Source: Candidatus Iainarchaeum sp. (GTDB lineage: Archaea; Iainarchaeota; Iainarchaeia; JAADDC01). Taken from it: a stretch of DNA of 7,604 nt. The stretch covers positions 1 through 7,604 of the forward strand of contig WAPE01000111.1 of assembly GCA_015520865.1 (NCBI GenBank). The letters run 5' to 3'. Positions 1 through 6,322 of the stretch are shown here, piece after piece (positions within the stretch are counted from its first letter, which is position 1; every line of letters starts with the position of its first letter). The notes beneath the pieces were generated by a model. That model did not search any database. It saw nothing but the letters and a program-made list of their open reading frames with translations, and had not been told where the DNA came from. The position numbers and the translations under genes are program-made.

Positions 1-30
1 ACTTAGGGAAGCTCTCCTCTCTTCATTATC

Positions 31-573
31 ATGAAGATCGGTCGCGTTGTCGGGATCGATGATGGTTTCTTCGAGAGGGGGAAGGATCGTCGCGCTCCCC
101 TTGTCCTCACGGTGATGAAGAGTTCCGTTATCGAAGGCTTCCGGTTTGGGTGGGTAACCGTTGATGGGGATGATGCAACAGACTCTATCCTCGATATTCT
201 TCCCGATACATCTCAGATCTCAGCCGTGTTCCTTTCGGGAACGATCTTCGGTGGTACAAACGTAGTTGATTTGGAAGAGCTCTACGAGGCTGTTAAAAAG
301 CCTATCGTGGCGGTCGTTGAGGATCCGCCAGAAGAAGGAAAGATATTAAAGTCCCTTTCGACCCACGGAACCCCTTCTTCTGTCGAAAGATACCGAAGGA
401 ACCCCTCTATGAGGCCCCTTGAAACACGACGTGGAATCCTTTACGTTTCCTTCGTCGGCCTCACGATGGGTGAGTGTAAACGTTTAGTAGAAGCCTACCA
501 GTTTGCCGGAAAACTCCCAGAGCCCTTAAGGATTTCCCATCTTCTTGGAAGAGAGGTGGGCCGATGGATCTAA
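31..573 (+). CDS. UPF0215 / DUF99 family protein (endonuclease V-like fold)
   Basis: A 180-residue protein matching the archaeal DUF99 (UPF0215) family over its whole length. Visible family signatures are the N-terminal RVVGIDDGFF (residues 5-14), VTVDGDDATDSI (42-53), a hydrophobic strand followed by GTIFGGTNVVDLEEL (70-84), the KPIVAVV strand (90-96), and the C-terminal PEPLRISHLL (163-172). The family is related to endonuclease V and has an RNase H-like core; the Asp10/Asp11 pair and Asp45 are candidate acidic residues, but no activity is established that I can name. Length is normal for the family. ATG at 31 is chosen because the family motif starts five residues later. No SD site lies at the usual distance upstream, so this may be a leaderless transcript or the site may lie outside the window. 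The stop overlaps the start of the signal peptidase gene by 10 nt, which implies co-transcription. Family assignment is firm; function is unknown. Confidence 0.9.
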   Translation: MKIGRVVGIDDGFFERGKDRRAPLVLTVMKSSVIEGFRFGWVTVDGDDATDSILDILPDTSQISAVFLSGTIFGGTNVVDLEELYEAVKKPIVAVVEDPPEEGKILKSLSTHGTPSSVERYRRNPSMRPLETRRGILYVSFVGLTMGECKRLVEAYQFAGKLPEPLRISHLLGREVGRWI

Positions 574-1223
574 AGGTTCTTCGCTACCTCGACCCGTTCT
601 ACTACTTTGACACCTTTTGGGACCGTTACATTGGAAAGAAGGGCTGGTCTAAGACCATAGCCGACGTTATCTATACTCTCCTCGTCGCGTATCTGCTCTA
701 CCTTCTTCTCGGCGCTCTACTTCACACATCGAAGCCTGCCGTGATTGTGGCATCGAGCTCCATGGAGCCCGTCTTCTATCCCGGAGACATCGTTATCGTA
801 AGGGGAATAAGTCCCTCGCAGATCTCTGCGCCAGAGGTTTACATCGACACGAACCTAAACTTCCACGTATTGCCTCAACAGGTAGGGATACGGTTCGTTC
901 GACGGGGATTGAAGCTCCTTTACATCGAGGTGAACGGGAAGAAGATTCCCGTGGAAAGGAACGGCACGATCATCGTTTACTTCGACGATCTCCATGGAAG
1001 GGACATCATCCACCGTGTGATCCTGAAGATAAGGACACCTAGGGGATACCTCTTCGTCACGAAGGGAGATAACGAGAGAACGAATCCCACGGCTGACCAG
1101 GACTGCATACTTGGTCGTTGCGTCTATCCGTTCCTCGTTTCGGGCGACCAGGTTATTGGAACACCGCTTTTCGTCATACCGAGGATAGGTATAATAAAAC
1201 TCATCCTTTGGCCCTTCGGCTGA
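564..1223 (+). CDS. sec11: Signal peptidase I, archaeal/ER (Sec11) type
   Basis: A membrane-bound serine protease that cleaves signal peptides from exported preproteins on the outer face of the membrane. The 219-residue product has one N-terminal membrane segment (about residues 33-52) and a hydrophobic C-terminal stretch (about 203-217). The catalytic serine is Ser66 in SSSMEP, followed by FYPGDIVIV. The second catalytic residue is His150 in GRDIIHRVI, where bacterial enzymes carry Lys, which makes it the Sec11-like type. The acidic residue is Asp169 in TKGDN. About 84 residues separate Ser and His, more than I expect for archaeal forms, because of an inserted segment at about 85-132. Cys181 and Cys186 lie in the external part and could form a disulfide. 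The ATG is preceded by GAGGTG at 553-558, 5 nt away, and lies inside the end of the DUF99 gene. The 3' end overlaps the convergent secD by 23 nt. Assignment is secure. Confidence 0.93.
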   Translation: MDLKVLRYLDPFYYFDTFWDRYIGKKGWSKTIADVIYTLLVAYLLYLLLGALLHTSKPAVIVASSSMEPVFYPGDIVIVRGISPSQISAPEVYIDTNLNFHVLPQQVGIRFVRRGLKLLYIEVNGKKIPVERNGTIIVYFDDLHGRDIIHRVILKIRTPRGYLFVTKGDNERTNPTADQDCILGRCVYPFLVSGDQVIGTPLFVIPRIGIIKLILWPFG

Positions 1224-2757
1224 GTAGGTACTTCAAAACCTCTGCGTAGGCTGGCCTCGTTATGAGCACACCGTTAAGGATACCCACGAGGGTTGTCAGG
1301 GCAAAGCCCATAAGGCTGGGAACGCCCGAGAACCATAGGGGTATCATAACGGCTCCTAGAGCTGAGGCAGAGGCGAATACTAGGAAGAAGGCCCTCTTTA
1401 TCCTCGTCAGTACTGATACCTCTTTCTTCTCTTCCTTCACGCCACCCCTGAGCATCTCGTCTGTGATGATGATCTGGTCGTCAACACCGGAACCAACGGC
1501 GGCTATCATACCGACGAGGGATGCCACATCGAGCCTCCAGCCGACGAGGGAAGCGAATCCAAGGATTATGATAACCTCCGAGAAGACAGTGGCAGTTATA
1601 GGCAGAAACACCGTCGGGGAGCGGTATCTAAGGGCAACGAAGAGTGATACTGCTATCATGGCAACGACGAGGGCTATCATGAAGATAACAAAGGAGTGAT
1701 AGCCGTAGGAGGGCGGAACGGTTTGCTCGGAGACGAGGGTTAGGCCTGCTGGGAGGGACCCAGAGGAGAGTATGATCTTGATCTCCTCCACTCTTTCGAG
1801 GGCTTCCTTCTTCGTGGGTGCCCACCCACTTATCATAAGGTTGTGGGTAACGACGGGATTATCCTCGGGAGCTGCCACGATATCGGCACGGAGTTCTGGA
1901 GAGACGCCGATTATGGCCCTAAGGTTTGTTGCCTCCCATATCCAGCTTCTGTTTTTCTTTACAGGAACAACAATAACCTCTGCATTTAGCTCTTTGAGCT
2001 TGTTCTTCAGTGATGAGAGCGTGCTTGGTATGATGACCTTCTTTCCGGCGAAGTTGATGTCAGGTAGGTTTCCATCGTAGATGTACAGCTTTACACCTGC
2101 GTTTTTTATCACCTCGTTGATATCTACGCCGTTTTCGCTTGTCAATGGAAGCCTTCCGTCCCGTGGAACGATCTTTTCCCTCTCGTAGAGGTTCTTGTCC
2201 ATTATTATGATTGCCCCGACAGGACGGTCTATGAAGAAGAAGTTGTCGGGGCACGACTCTATCGTACAGTACTTCTTCAGGACTCCAAAGAAGCGTCTTG
2301 CACCTTTATCTGTTAAGAGGAACGCTACCTGCCAGCGGTATCCACCGTTGACGTGATCCGGAACAACGCTGTATTCTCCCTTCACGATGACATCCGAGCC
2401 TGTTAATGCTACTTCGCCGTTGACGACGGCCTCGAACTTCCCCTGCCTCAGGATACTCTGTTTTATGAATTCCACCTGGTCCGGGTTCACGTCACCTATC
2501 CTCACGTAGACGTATTGGTTACCCCAGGGCCTCACGGTTACGTCCATGAGCCCCGTCCAGTTGAGACGCTTTTCCAGTATGGAGACAGCCATTTTCATCT
2601 CGTCAGGTGTTAAGGGCTTGTCAAACTTGAAGAGAAGGACCGTACCACCTGTAAAGTCTGTTCCAAGCTTTATTCCGTTTACTAGAATGATAAGGATGGC
2701 TAGTAGGACCACACCGATCGCTAGTGACACCTTCCAGTTCTTAATGAGCGGATGCAC
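1201..2757 (-). CDS. secD: Protein-export membrane protein SecD
   Basis: SecD works with SecF as an RND-type motor that helps SecYEG-translocated proteins leave the membrane on the outer side. With the start used here the protein has 518 residues and six predicted membrane segments: one at 9-27, then five at about 354-502. The SecD signature DFTGG is at 34-38, and the archaeal intramembrane motif GSGVDDQIII is at 423-432. SGSLPAGL lies just before the second membrane segment. The large external P1 domain occupies about 30-350 and contains a C-x4-C pair (Cys164, Cys169). Two GTG starts are possible. The one at 2764-2766 gives 521 residues but lies inside an AGGTGAGA SD-like sequence. The GTG at 2755-2757 lies 5 nt after that site and is preferred. 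It overlaps the end of secF by 17 nt, suggesting translational coupling. A T-rich GTTTTATTAT follows directly after the stop and could help termination, inside the tail of the signal peptidase gene. Confidence 0.95.
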   Translation of the reverse strand: MHPLIKNWKVSLAIGVVLLAILIILVNGIKLGTDFTGGTVLLFKFDKPLTPDEMKMAVSILEKRLNWTGLMDVTVRPWGNQYVYVRIGDVNPDQVEFIKQSILRQGKFEAVVNGEVALTGSDVIVKGEYSVVPDHVNGGYRWQVAFLLTDKGARRFFGVLKKYCTIESCPDNFFFIDRPVGAIIIMDKNLYEREKIVPRDGRLPLTSENGVDINEVIKNAGVKLYIYDGNLPDINFAGKKVIIPSTLSSLKNKLKELNAEVIVVPVKKNRSWIWEATNLRAIIGVSPELRADIVAAPEDNPVVTHNLMISGWAPTKKEALERVEEIKIILSSGSLPAGLTLVSEQTVPPSYGYHSFVIFMIALVVAMIAVSLFVALRYRSPTVFLPITATVFSEVIIILGFASLVGWRLDVASLVGMIAAVGSGVDDQIIITDEMLRGGVKEEKKEVSVLTRIKRAFFLVFASASALGAVMIPLWFSGVPSLMGFALTTLVGILNGVLITRPAYAEVLKYLLSRRAKG

Positions 2758-3724
2758 GCTTCTCACCTATCCAGATGAGTAGTGGGGTGTTGAACATCCA
2801 GGTTATGACGAGATCGGCAAGGACACCGTATATCATGACATTGGCGATTCGGATTACCGTTATGTTTCGGGTCAGAAAGCCCACTGCGTAGATGACGAGC
2901 ATAGCGATGAGGGTCGTGATGCTCATGGTTGCCCCCGTTAGGAAGGCGTGTTCTGCTTGTTTATACGGTCCTGCCTCCTTCACGCGCTTGAAAACATAGG
3001 TACTGGCTACCACATCGGTGTCAATGGAGTAACCGACCATCATGAGGAGGATAGCCATGGTGGAAAGCGTTAAGGGGATGTTTGTCAGTCCCATGAGGGA
3101 GAGCATAGCAAGCCCGTCGAATACAGCGGAGACGAGCATGATAACGATGGGAATGGGATGCCTGAAGAAGATGAGAATGGCTATGAGCAATAATACTACG
3201 GCCCAGAAGGCAACGTTCATCATGAGGTGCCAGAACTCGGGTCCCAGAGTGGGAACGATATCCTCTATGACGATATTAGAGGCATCTGGAACAATTTTCT
3301 TTATTTCCTTGATGATCTCCTGCTTTACGCTATCGGCGTAGGCCGTCACGGCCGCATCGAGGTTGTTCACATCCTTTATGTGGAGGATCTGGTTCAGCTC
3401 CTTAAGGGCCGTCTCGTCACCTTTTTTCCAGCGATCAAGGAGGTCGTATACCTTCTTTAGCTTGGGCGGATAGGACATCTCGACGATGTAACCTCCTGTC
3501 ACGGGCGTTACTGATACGTCTGCTACACCGAAGGCGCTCTTTATTCGATCTGCTAATATATCCGGATTTATCTTCTGGTTGGACGAGAAGGATATCGTTA
3601 AACCTCCGGTGAAGTCGATGCCGAGCCTGAGCCTTGGTAGAAAGACGAGCATGACACCGAAGAGTATGATAGGGACGAGGATCATCACCTTGTAGTACCT
3701 TCTGTAGATCTCTGCAATCTCCAT
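2741..3724 (-). CDS. secF: Protein-export membrane protein SecF
   Basis: Partner of SecD in the SecDF translocation motor. The 327-residue protein has a first membrane segment at about 13-30, followed directly by the diagnostic DFTGG at 37-41. An external P1 domain spans about 45-165, and five more membrane segments run from about 167 to 318. The archaeal SecF intramembrane motif GYSIDTDVV (231-239) is present with Asp235 and Asp237. PTLGPEFW (158-165) sits at the junction before the second membrane segment. The gene is first in a secF-secD operon, the reverse of the usual bacterial order. The ATG at 3722-3724 is preceded by GAGGCGAT (GAGG at 3732-3735, 7 nt spacing), one mismatch from the archaeal SD consensus. 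An AT-rich element about 45-55 nt upstream of the ATG is a reasonable TATA box. Assignment is secure. Confidence 0.95.
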   Translation of the reverse strand: MEIAEIYRRYYKVMILVPIILFGVMLVFLPRLRLGIDFTGGLTISFSSNQKINPDILADRIKSAFGVADVSVTPVTGGYIVEMSYPPKLKKVYDLLDRWKKGDETALKELNQILHIKDVNNLDAAVTAYADSVKQEIIKEIKKIVPDASNIVIEDIVPTLGPEFWHLMMNVAFWAVVLLLIAILIFFRHPIPIVIMLVSAVFDGLAMLSLMGLTNIPLTLSTMAILLMMVGYSIDTDVVASTYVFKRVKEAGPYKQAEHAFLTGATMSITTLIAMLVIYAVGFLTRNITVIRIANVMIYGVLADLVITWMFNTPLLIWIGEKRASAH

Positions 3725-3747
3725 CCTATCGCCTCTTAAACGAAACC

Positions 3748-3760
3748 ATCCAAAATGGAT
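3748..3760. promoter_or_regulatory. 13-nt palindrome ATCCAAAATGGAT, candidate operator
   Basis: Perfect 5-nt inverted arms (ATCCA / TGGAT) around an AAA spacer, lying in the middle of the secF / NOG1 divergent intergenic region. It would sit at the predicted secF start site and 32-44 nt upstream of the NOG1 ATG, so a dimeric regulator bound here could affect both directions. A palindrome this short can arise by chance, and no second copy occurs in the other short intergenic gaps of the window. Confidence 0.25.
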
Positions 3761-3767
3761 AGAAAAG

Positions 3768-3780
3768 CCTTTTATTTATG
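3768..3780 (-). promoter_or_regulatory. Candidate TATA box for secF in the divergent promoter region
   Basis: Read on the minus strand this is CATAAATAAAAGG, the only strongly AT-rich block in the 67-nt divergent intergenic region. A start site about 25 nt downstream would fall near 3748 and leave a leader of roughly 24 nt carrying the secF SD site, which fits archaeal geometry. Read on the plus strand it would place the start site past the NOG1 ATG at 3792, so it suits secF better. A weaker CTTAAA at 3735-3740 could serve NOG1. This is inferred from base composition and spacing only. Confidence 0.4.
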
Positions 3781-3791
3781 CGGTGGTCTCC

Positions 3792-4748
3792 ATGAAGCTG
3801 GACGCCATCTTTGGGAGTGTTGTTCGTCGCGTAGCGAAGGAGATGAGGGGCGTCCAGCTTCCAGGAAGGGGATTGGAGAAGAGGAAGCGGTTGGAGCATA
3901 TAAGGATAAAGATGTACGACAGGTACTTCGCCGAGAAGCTAAAATCCGTTTATTCTAGGTTCCCTAACATCGAAGAACTTCCATCCTATCTTCAGGATCT
4001 TCTTGAAGCGAGGGTAGGGAAGGATCGGCTGAAACTAGCACTTGGAAGGGTTAAAGGGGCTCTTAAAGCTTTGGAAGGTATCCGTGATGACATCCTCTTC
4101 AGGATAAGGAAGGCGAGGAGTGAGGATGAGGTTTACAGGCTTAGAAGACAGTACTTGGCGAGGGTTTACGATGCTTTAAAGGAAATAGAGGAAGATCTTC
4201 GGCTTATTTCCTACGCTAAGAAGCAGTTGAAGAGGGTCCCGCCCCTTCGACCCGATAGGCCGACCGTTGTCCTGGCAGGCTTTCCAAATGCAGGAAAATC
4301 GTCTCTTTTGAAGGCCCTTACCGGCTCAGAACCAGAGATAGCTCCCTATCCCTTTACTACGAAGCGACTGCTCTTGGGACACTTCTCGGATGGTTATAGG
4401 CTGGTTCAGGTGGTAGATACACCGGGAATCCTCGACAGACCGGTTGAAAAGATGAAAGCAGAGGAAAAAGAGGCCCTCATTTCTATGAAACACCTTGCAG
4501 ATCTCGTAGTTTTCCTGATAGACCCGTTCCAGGACCTAAAGGGTCAACTCCACCTTCTCAACTATTTAAAGGATATGCTCCAGAAATCATTTCTGGTAGT
4601 CGTCGGCAAGGCCGACCTCCTGGAAAATCCGGAGAAAACCGCCAAAGAGCTCGGTGCGAGCCTTGCTGTAAGCCCGTTAACGGGATATAACGTGGAAAAG
4701 CTTAGGAATTTGATAATAAGGTCGTTGGAGGGGATAAAATGGTTTTAG
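3792..4748 (+). CDS. nog1: NOG1-family GTPase (ribosome assembly), with altered G4 motif
   Basis: A 318-residue archaeal NOG1-type GTPase of the OBG/NOG superfamily, associated with large ribosomal subunit assembly. Residues 1-150 form the helical NOG1 N-terminal domain, rich in Lys, Arg and Glu. The G domain follows: P-loop GFPNAGKSS (163-171), G2 Thr in YPFTTK (186-191), G3 DTPG (209-212) followed by ILDRP as in NOG1, then KHLADLVVFLIDP (233-245). The G5 region is SPLTG (294-298). The G4 motif, normally NKxD, reads GKAD (272-275), so the Asn is Gly. There is no C-terminal extension like that of eukaryotic NOG1. ATG at 3792 is preferred because GGTGGTC, close to the SD consensus, lies 6 nt upstream; an in-frame GTG at 3783 would lie within that site and add three residues. 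The gene overlaps UPF0147 by 10 nt. Family assignment is firm. Confidence 0.92.
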   Translation: MKLDAIFGSVVRRVAKEMRGVQLPGRGLEKRKRLEHIRIKMYDRYFAEKLKSVYSRFPNIEELPSYLQDLLEARVGKDRLKLALGRVKGALKALEGIRDDILFRIRKARSEDEVYRLRRQYLARVYDALKEIEEDLRLISYAKKQLKRVPPLRPDRPTVVLAGFPNAGKSSLLKALTGSEPEIAPYPFTTKRLLLGHFSDGYRLVQVVDTPGILDRPVEKMKAEEKEALISMKHLADLVVFLIDPFQDLKGQLHLLNYLKDMLQKSFLVVVGKADLLENPEKTAKELGASLAVSPLTGYNVEKLRNLIIRSLEGIKWF

Positions 4749-5005
4749 AGCCAAACGTGGAGGAGATAATAAGCCTTATGGATGAGATCATCCAAGATAC
4801 ATCTGTCCCGAGGAACATACGTTCTGCTGTGAGCGACGCCAAGGAGCTCGTGCTGAAGAAGGACGGAGACCCCGTTGTGAATGTTACACAAGCCATCTAC
4901 ATCCTTGACGAGGCCTCCAACGACGTGAACGTTCCGATGCATACGAGAACACAGCTCTGGTCGCTGATCTCTGCCCTGGAAGCCTATAAAGAATCTCTGA
5001 AGTAA
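4739..5005 (+). CDS. UPF0147 family small helical protein
   Basis: An 88-residue protein matching the archaeal UPF0147 family, conserved but of unknown function. It is all helical by composition and has an internal duplication with a period of exactly 42 residues. The first copy has MDE at 14-16, Asp20, VP at 23-24 and Arg28. The second has LDE at 56-58, Asp62, VP at 65-66 and Arg70. Length is typical. The ATG has a strong SD site, GGAGGGG at 4727-4733, with 5 nt spacing, and lies inside the last codons of the NOG1 gene, so the two are probably translated from one message. A stem-loop begins at its stop codon. Family match is confident; I cannot assign a function, and the neighbourhood (ribosome GTPase, PolD-like genes) only hints at information processing. 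Confidence 0.9.
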   Translation: MVLEPNVEEIISLMDEIIQDTSVPRNIRSAVSDAKELVLKKDGDPVVNVTQAIYILDEASNDVNVPMHTRTQLWSLISALEAYKESLK

Positions 5006-5036
5006 GGGTCTTCAACCCTTTTCTTCCCTTCTATTT
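5004..5036 (+). terminator. Stem-loop plus pyrimidine tract after UPF0147
   Basis: AAGGGT (5004-5009) pairs perfectly with ACCCTT (5015-5020) around a 5-nt CTTCA loop. It is followed by a run of T and C (TTCTTCCCTTCTATTTCC) reaching the DP1-like start codon. It resembles a weak terminator or attenuator, because T-rich runs promote termination by archaeal RNA polymerase. It may reduce read-through into the PolD-like pair or stabilise the upstream 3' end. The stem is short, so either role is tentative. Confidence 0.35.
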
Positions 5037-5038
5037 CC

Positions 5039-6322
5039 GTGGACATACTTTCCTACGTGAAGAAAGAGATCGTCGAAAAAGCCCTGAAGAAGGGCCTCAT
5101 CCTCACCCCTGAAGCCCTCGACTACCTTGTTTTTTCGGTCAAGAACGTTGACGAGGTCCTTGATCGATTAGCGAGATCGGGTATAACGACGGTCCGCTTA
5201 GAAGACATCACGTCGGAGAGGGAAGAGGTTATAGAGGTAAGGAAGGAAGAAGAGAAGGAAGGGGAAGAAAGCGTCGAACGTATCGGTACAATCGTCGAAG
5301 AACCGGTAGGAGACTGCAAACACCGCATAAGGGTGAGCCTTTACGCGGATCTCGACGACCTTGAGCCTGCTTCTTGGGAAAGAGATCAAGAAAGGATTCT
5401 TAGGGAGCGTTTATCTTTCTTTGAGTCCCTTTTCAAGCAGAAAGGTCAATCCTTCGTTGATTACGATCGCGCACGAAGATCTGGAGAGGAGCGTAACGTC
5501 TTGGGACTCATCGTAAAGGTAGACCATACACCATCAGGTAAGACGATCATCTACGTGGAGGATGGAGAGGAAACGGCATCTATAATTCATATTGGGGAAC
5601 GGGATGCTGAGAGAAAGATCCCCTACCTCGATACAGACGTCGTGGCACTTTTCACCGTGCGATCGTCCGATAACGGGTTTTTCTTGAGGGACATCGTCCT
5701 CCCCGGAACCGCAGGTTACGTTCCCAGGATATCGGAATGTCCCTACCGGCTCTTGGTTGTTCCCAATCCCTTCGAAAAGGACCTTACCTCCCTTCCGTTG
5801 GACGAGGTAGACGGTGTGGCCTTCGTTTCCAACATCATCCATGTTTACCGCTCTCCAGATCCCAAGGAAGCTTATAAAGTATTCGATTCCTTTATCTCGT
5901 CCATAGAGAGGGATGTTTTCGTTGTTCCAGGTCTCTACGATGCGGTTCGATCAATTCCTCCCCATCCAGCCATCGATTCTTCCCTCCTTCCGGAGAGCTC
6001 CTCCCTGGAGAACGTCTTTCTCCTGAGCTCTCCTTCAATAGTGAAGATAAACCGCCGCCAAGTTCTATTCTACAGCGGAGAGTACTACGTTCACGCTTCT
6101 ATGCCCCTGGACGGGCTCTTAAGAACCCGACTTATCCAACCTGATATCAGTTCCTATCCATTTCGTGCGTCGAAGGACTTCTCCCTCCTCCGAAAGGTTC
6201 CCGATATATCCATCGTTCCCTCCAACGGAAGGACCTACCAGGTCGGTGACGCCATCGTAATCGGTAGAACATCTCCTTACATCGTCGAAATATCTTCAGG
6301 GAAGGTGATCGCCCTTGAATGA
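5039..6322 (+). CDS. dp1: DNA polymerase D small subunit (DP1) homologue, exonuclease site lost
   Basis: A 427-residue DP1-like protein. In archaea DP1 is the 3'-5' proofreading exonuclease subunit of PolD and binds DP2. Domain order matches: N-terminal domain with KGLILTPEALDYL (18-30), a charged Glu/Lys/Arg linker (about 55-90), an OB fold starting at NVLGLIVKV (153-161), then the calcineurin-like phosphodiesterase domain (about 235-427). The frame of the last domain is clear from DAVRSIPPHP (301-310), which follows GNHD in normal DP1, and from KVPDI (386-390). The metal ligands are nearly all gone. The usual DxH strand is VVPNPFEKD (240-248), GDxxD is SNIIH (264-268), GNHD is GLYD (298-301) with only Asp left, the HG motif is SG (346-347), and GHxH is SNGR (395-398). 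I infer no exonuclease activity; a structural role remains possible. The GTG start has no SD site and follows UPF0147 by 33 nt. No frameshift is seen. Confidence 0.85.
   Translation: MDILSYVKKEIVEKALKKGLILTPEALDYLVFSVKNVDEVLDRLARSGITTVRLEDITSEREEVIEVRKEEEKEGEESVERIGTIVEEPVGDCKHRIRVSLYADLDDLEPASWERDQERILRERLSFFESLFKQKGQSFVDYDRARRSGEERNVLGLIVKVDHTPSGKTIIYVEDGEETASIIHIGERDAERKIPYLDTDVVALFTVRSSDNGFFLRDIVLPGTAGYVPRISECPYRLLVVPNPFEKDLTSLPLDEVDGVAFVSNIIHVYRSPDPKEAYKVFDSFISSIERDVFVVPGLYDAVRSIPPHPAIDSSLLPESSSLENVFLLSSPSIVKINRRQVLFYSGEYYVHASMPLDGLLRTRLIQPDISSYPFRASKDFSLLRKVPDISIVPSNGRTYQVGDAIVIGRTSPYIVEISSGKVIALE
6303..6310 (+). promoter_or_regulatory. Strong SD site AGGTGATC deciding the DP2-like start
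   Basis: AGGTGATC inside the last codons of the DP1-like gene is a full match to the sequence complementary to the usual archaeal 16S rRNA 3' end. It ends 4 nt before TTG at 6315 (7 nt from the GGTG core), supporting TTG as the start. The GTG at 6324 would be 13 nt away. It implies that the two PolD-like subunits are made from one message. Confidence 0.65.

Noticed and set aside
1208..1222. GC-rich partly symmetrical sequence at the convergent 3' ends as a shared terminator
   Set aside because: Only 2-3 bp stems can be drawn, and the bases are fully explained by the two overlapping coding ends.
1262..1699. 145-codon plus-strand open frame opposite secD
   Set aside because: It is a mirror of the SecD membrane region: low-complexity Thr/Ile/Ser/Arg-rich translation, no recognisable motif and no SD context.
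3755..3958. Plus-strand open frame beginning in the divergent intergenic region
   Set aside because: It runs in another frame through the start of the NOG1 gene, which has an SD site and clear family sequence.
5204..5290. Glu/Lys/Arg-rich, purine-rich stretch in DP1 as a DNA repeat
   Set aside because: It has no true repeat unit. Normal DP1 proteins also have a charged linker between the N-terminal domain and the OB fold.
5534..5842. 102-codon minus-strand open frame inside DP1
   Set aside because: It is a shadow of the OB fold and phosphodiesterase coding sequence, without a start signal or family match.
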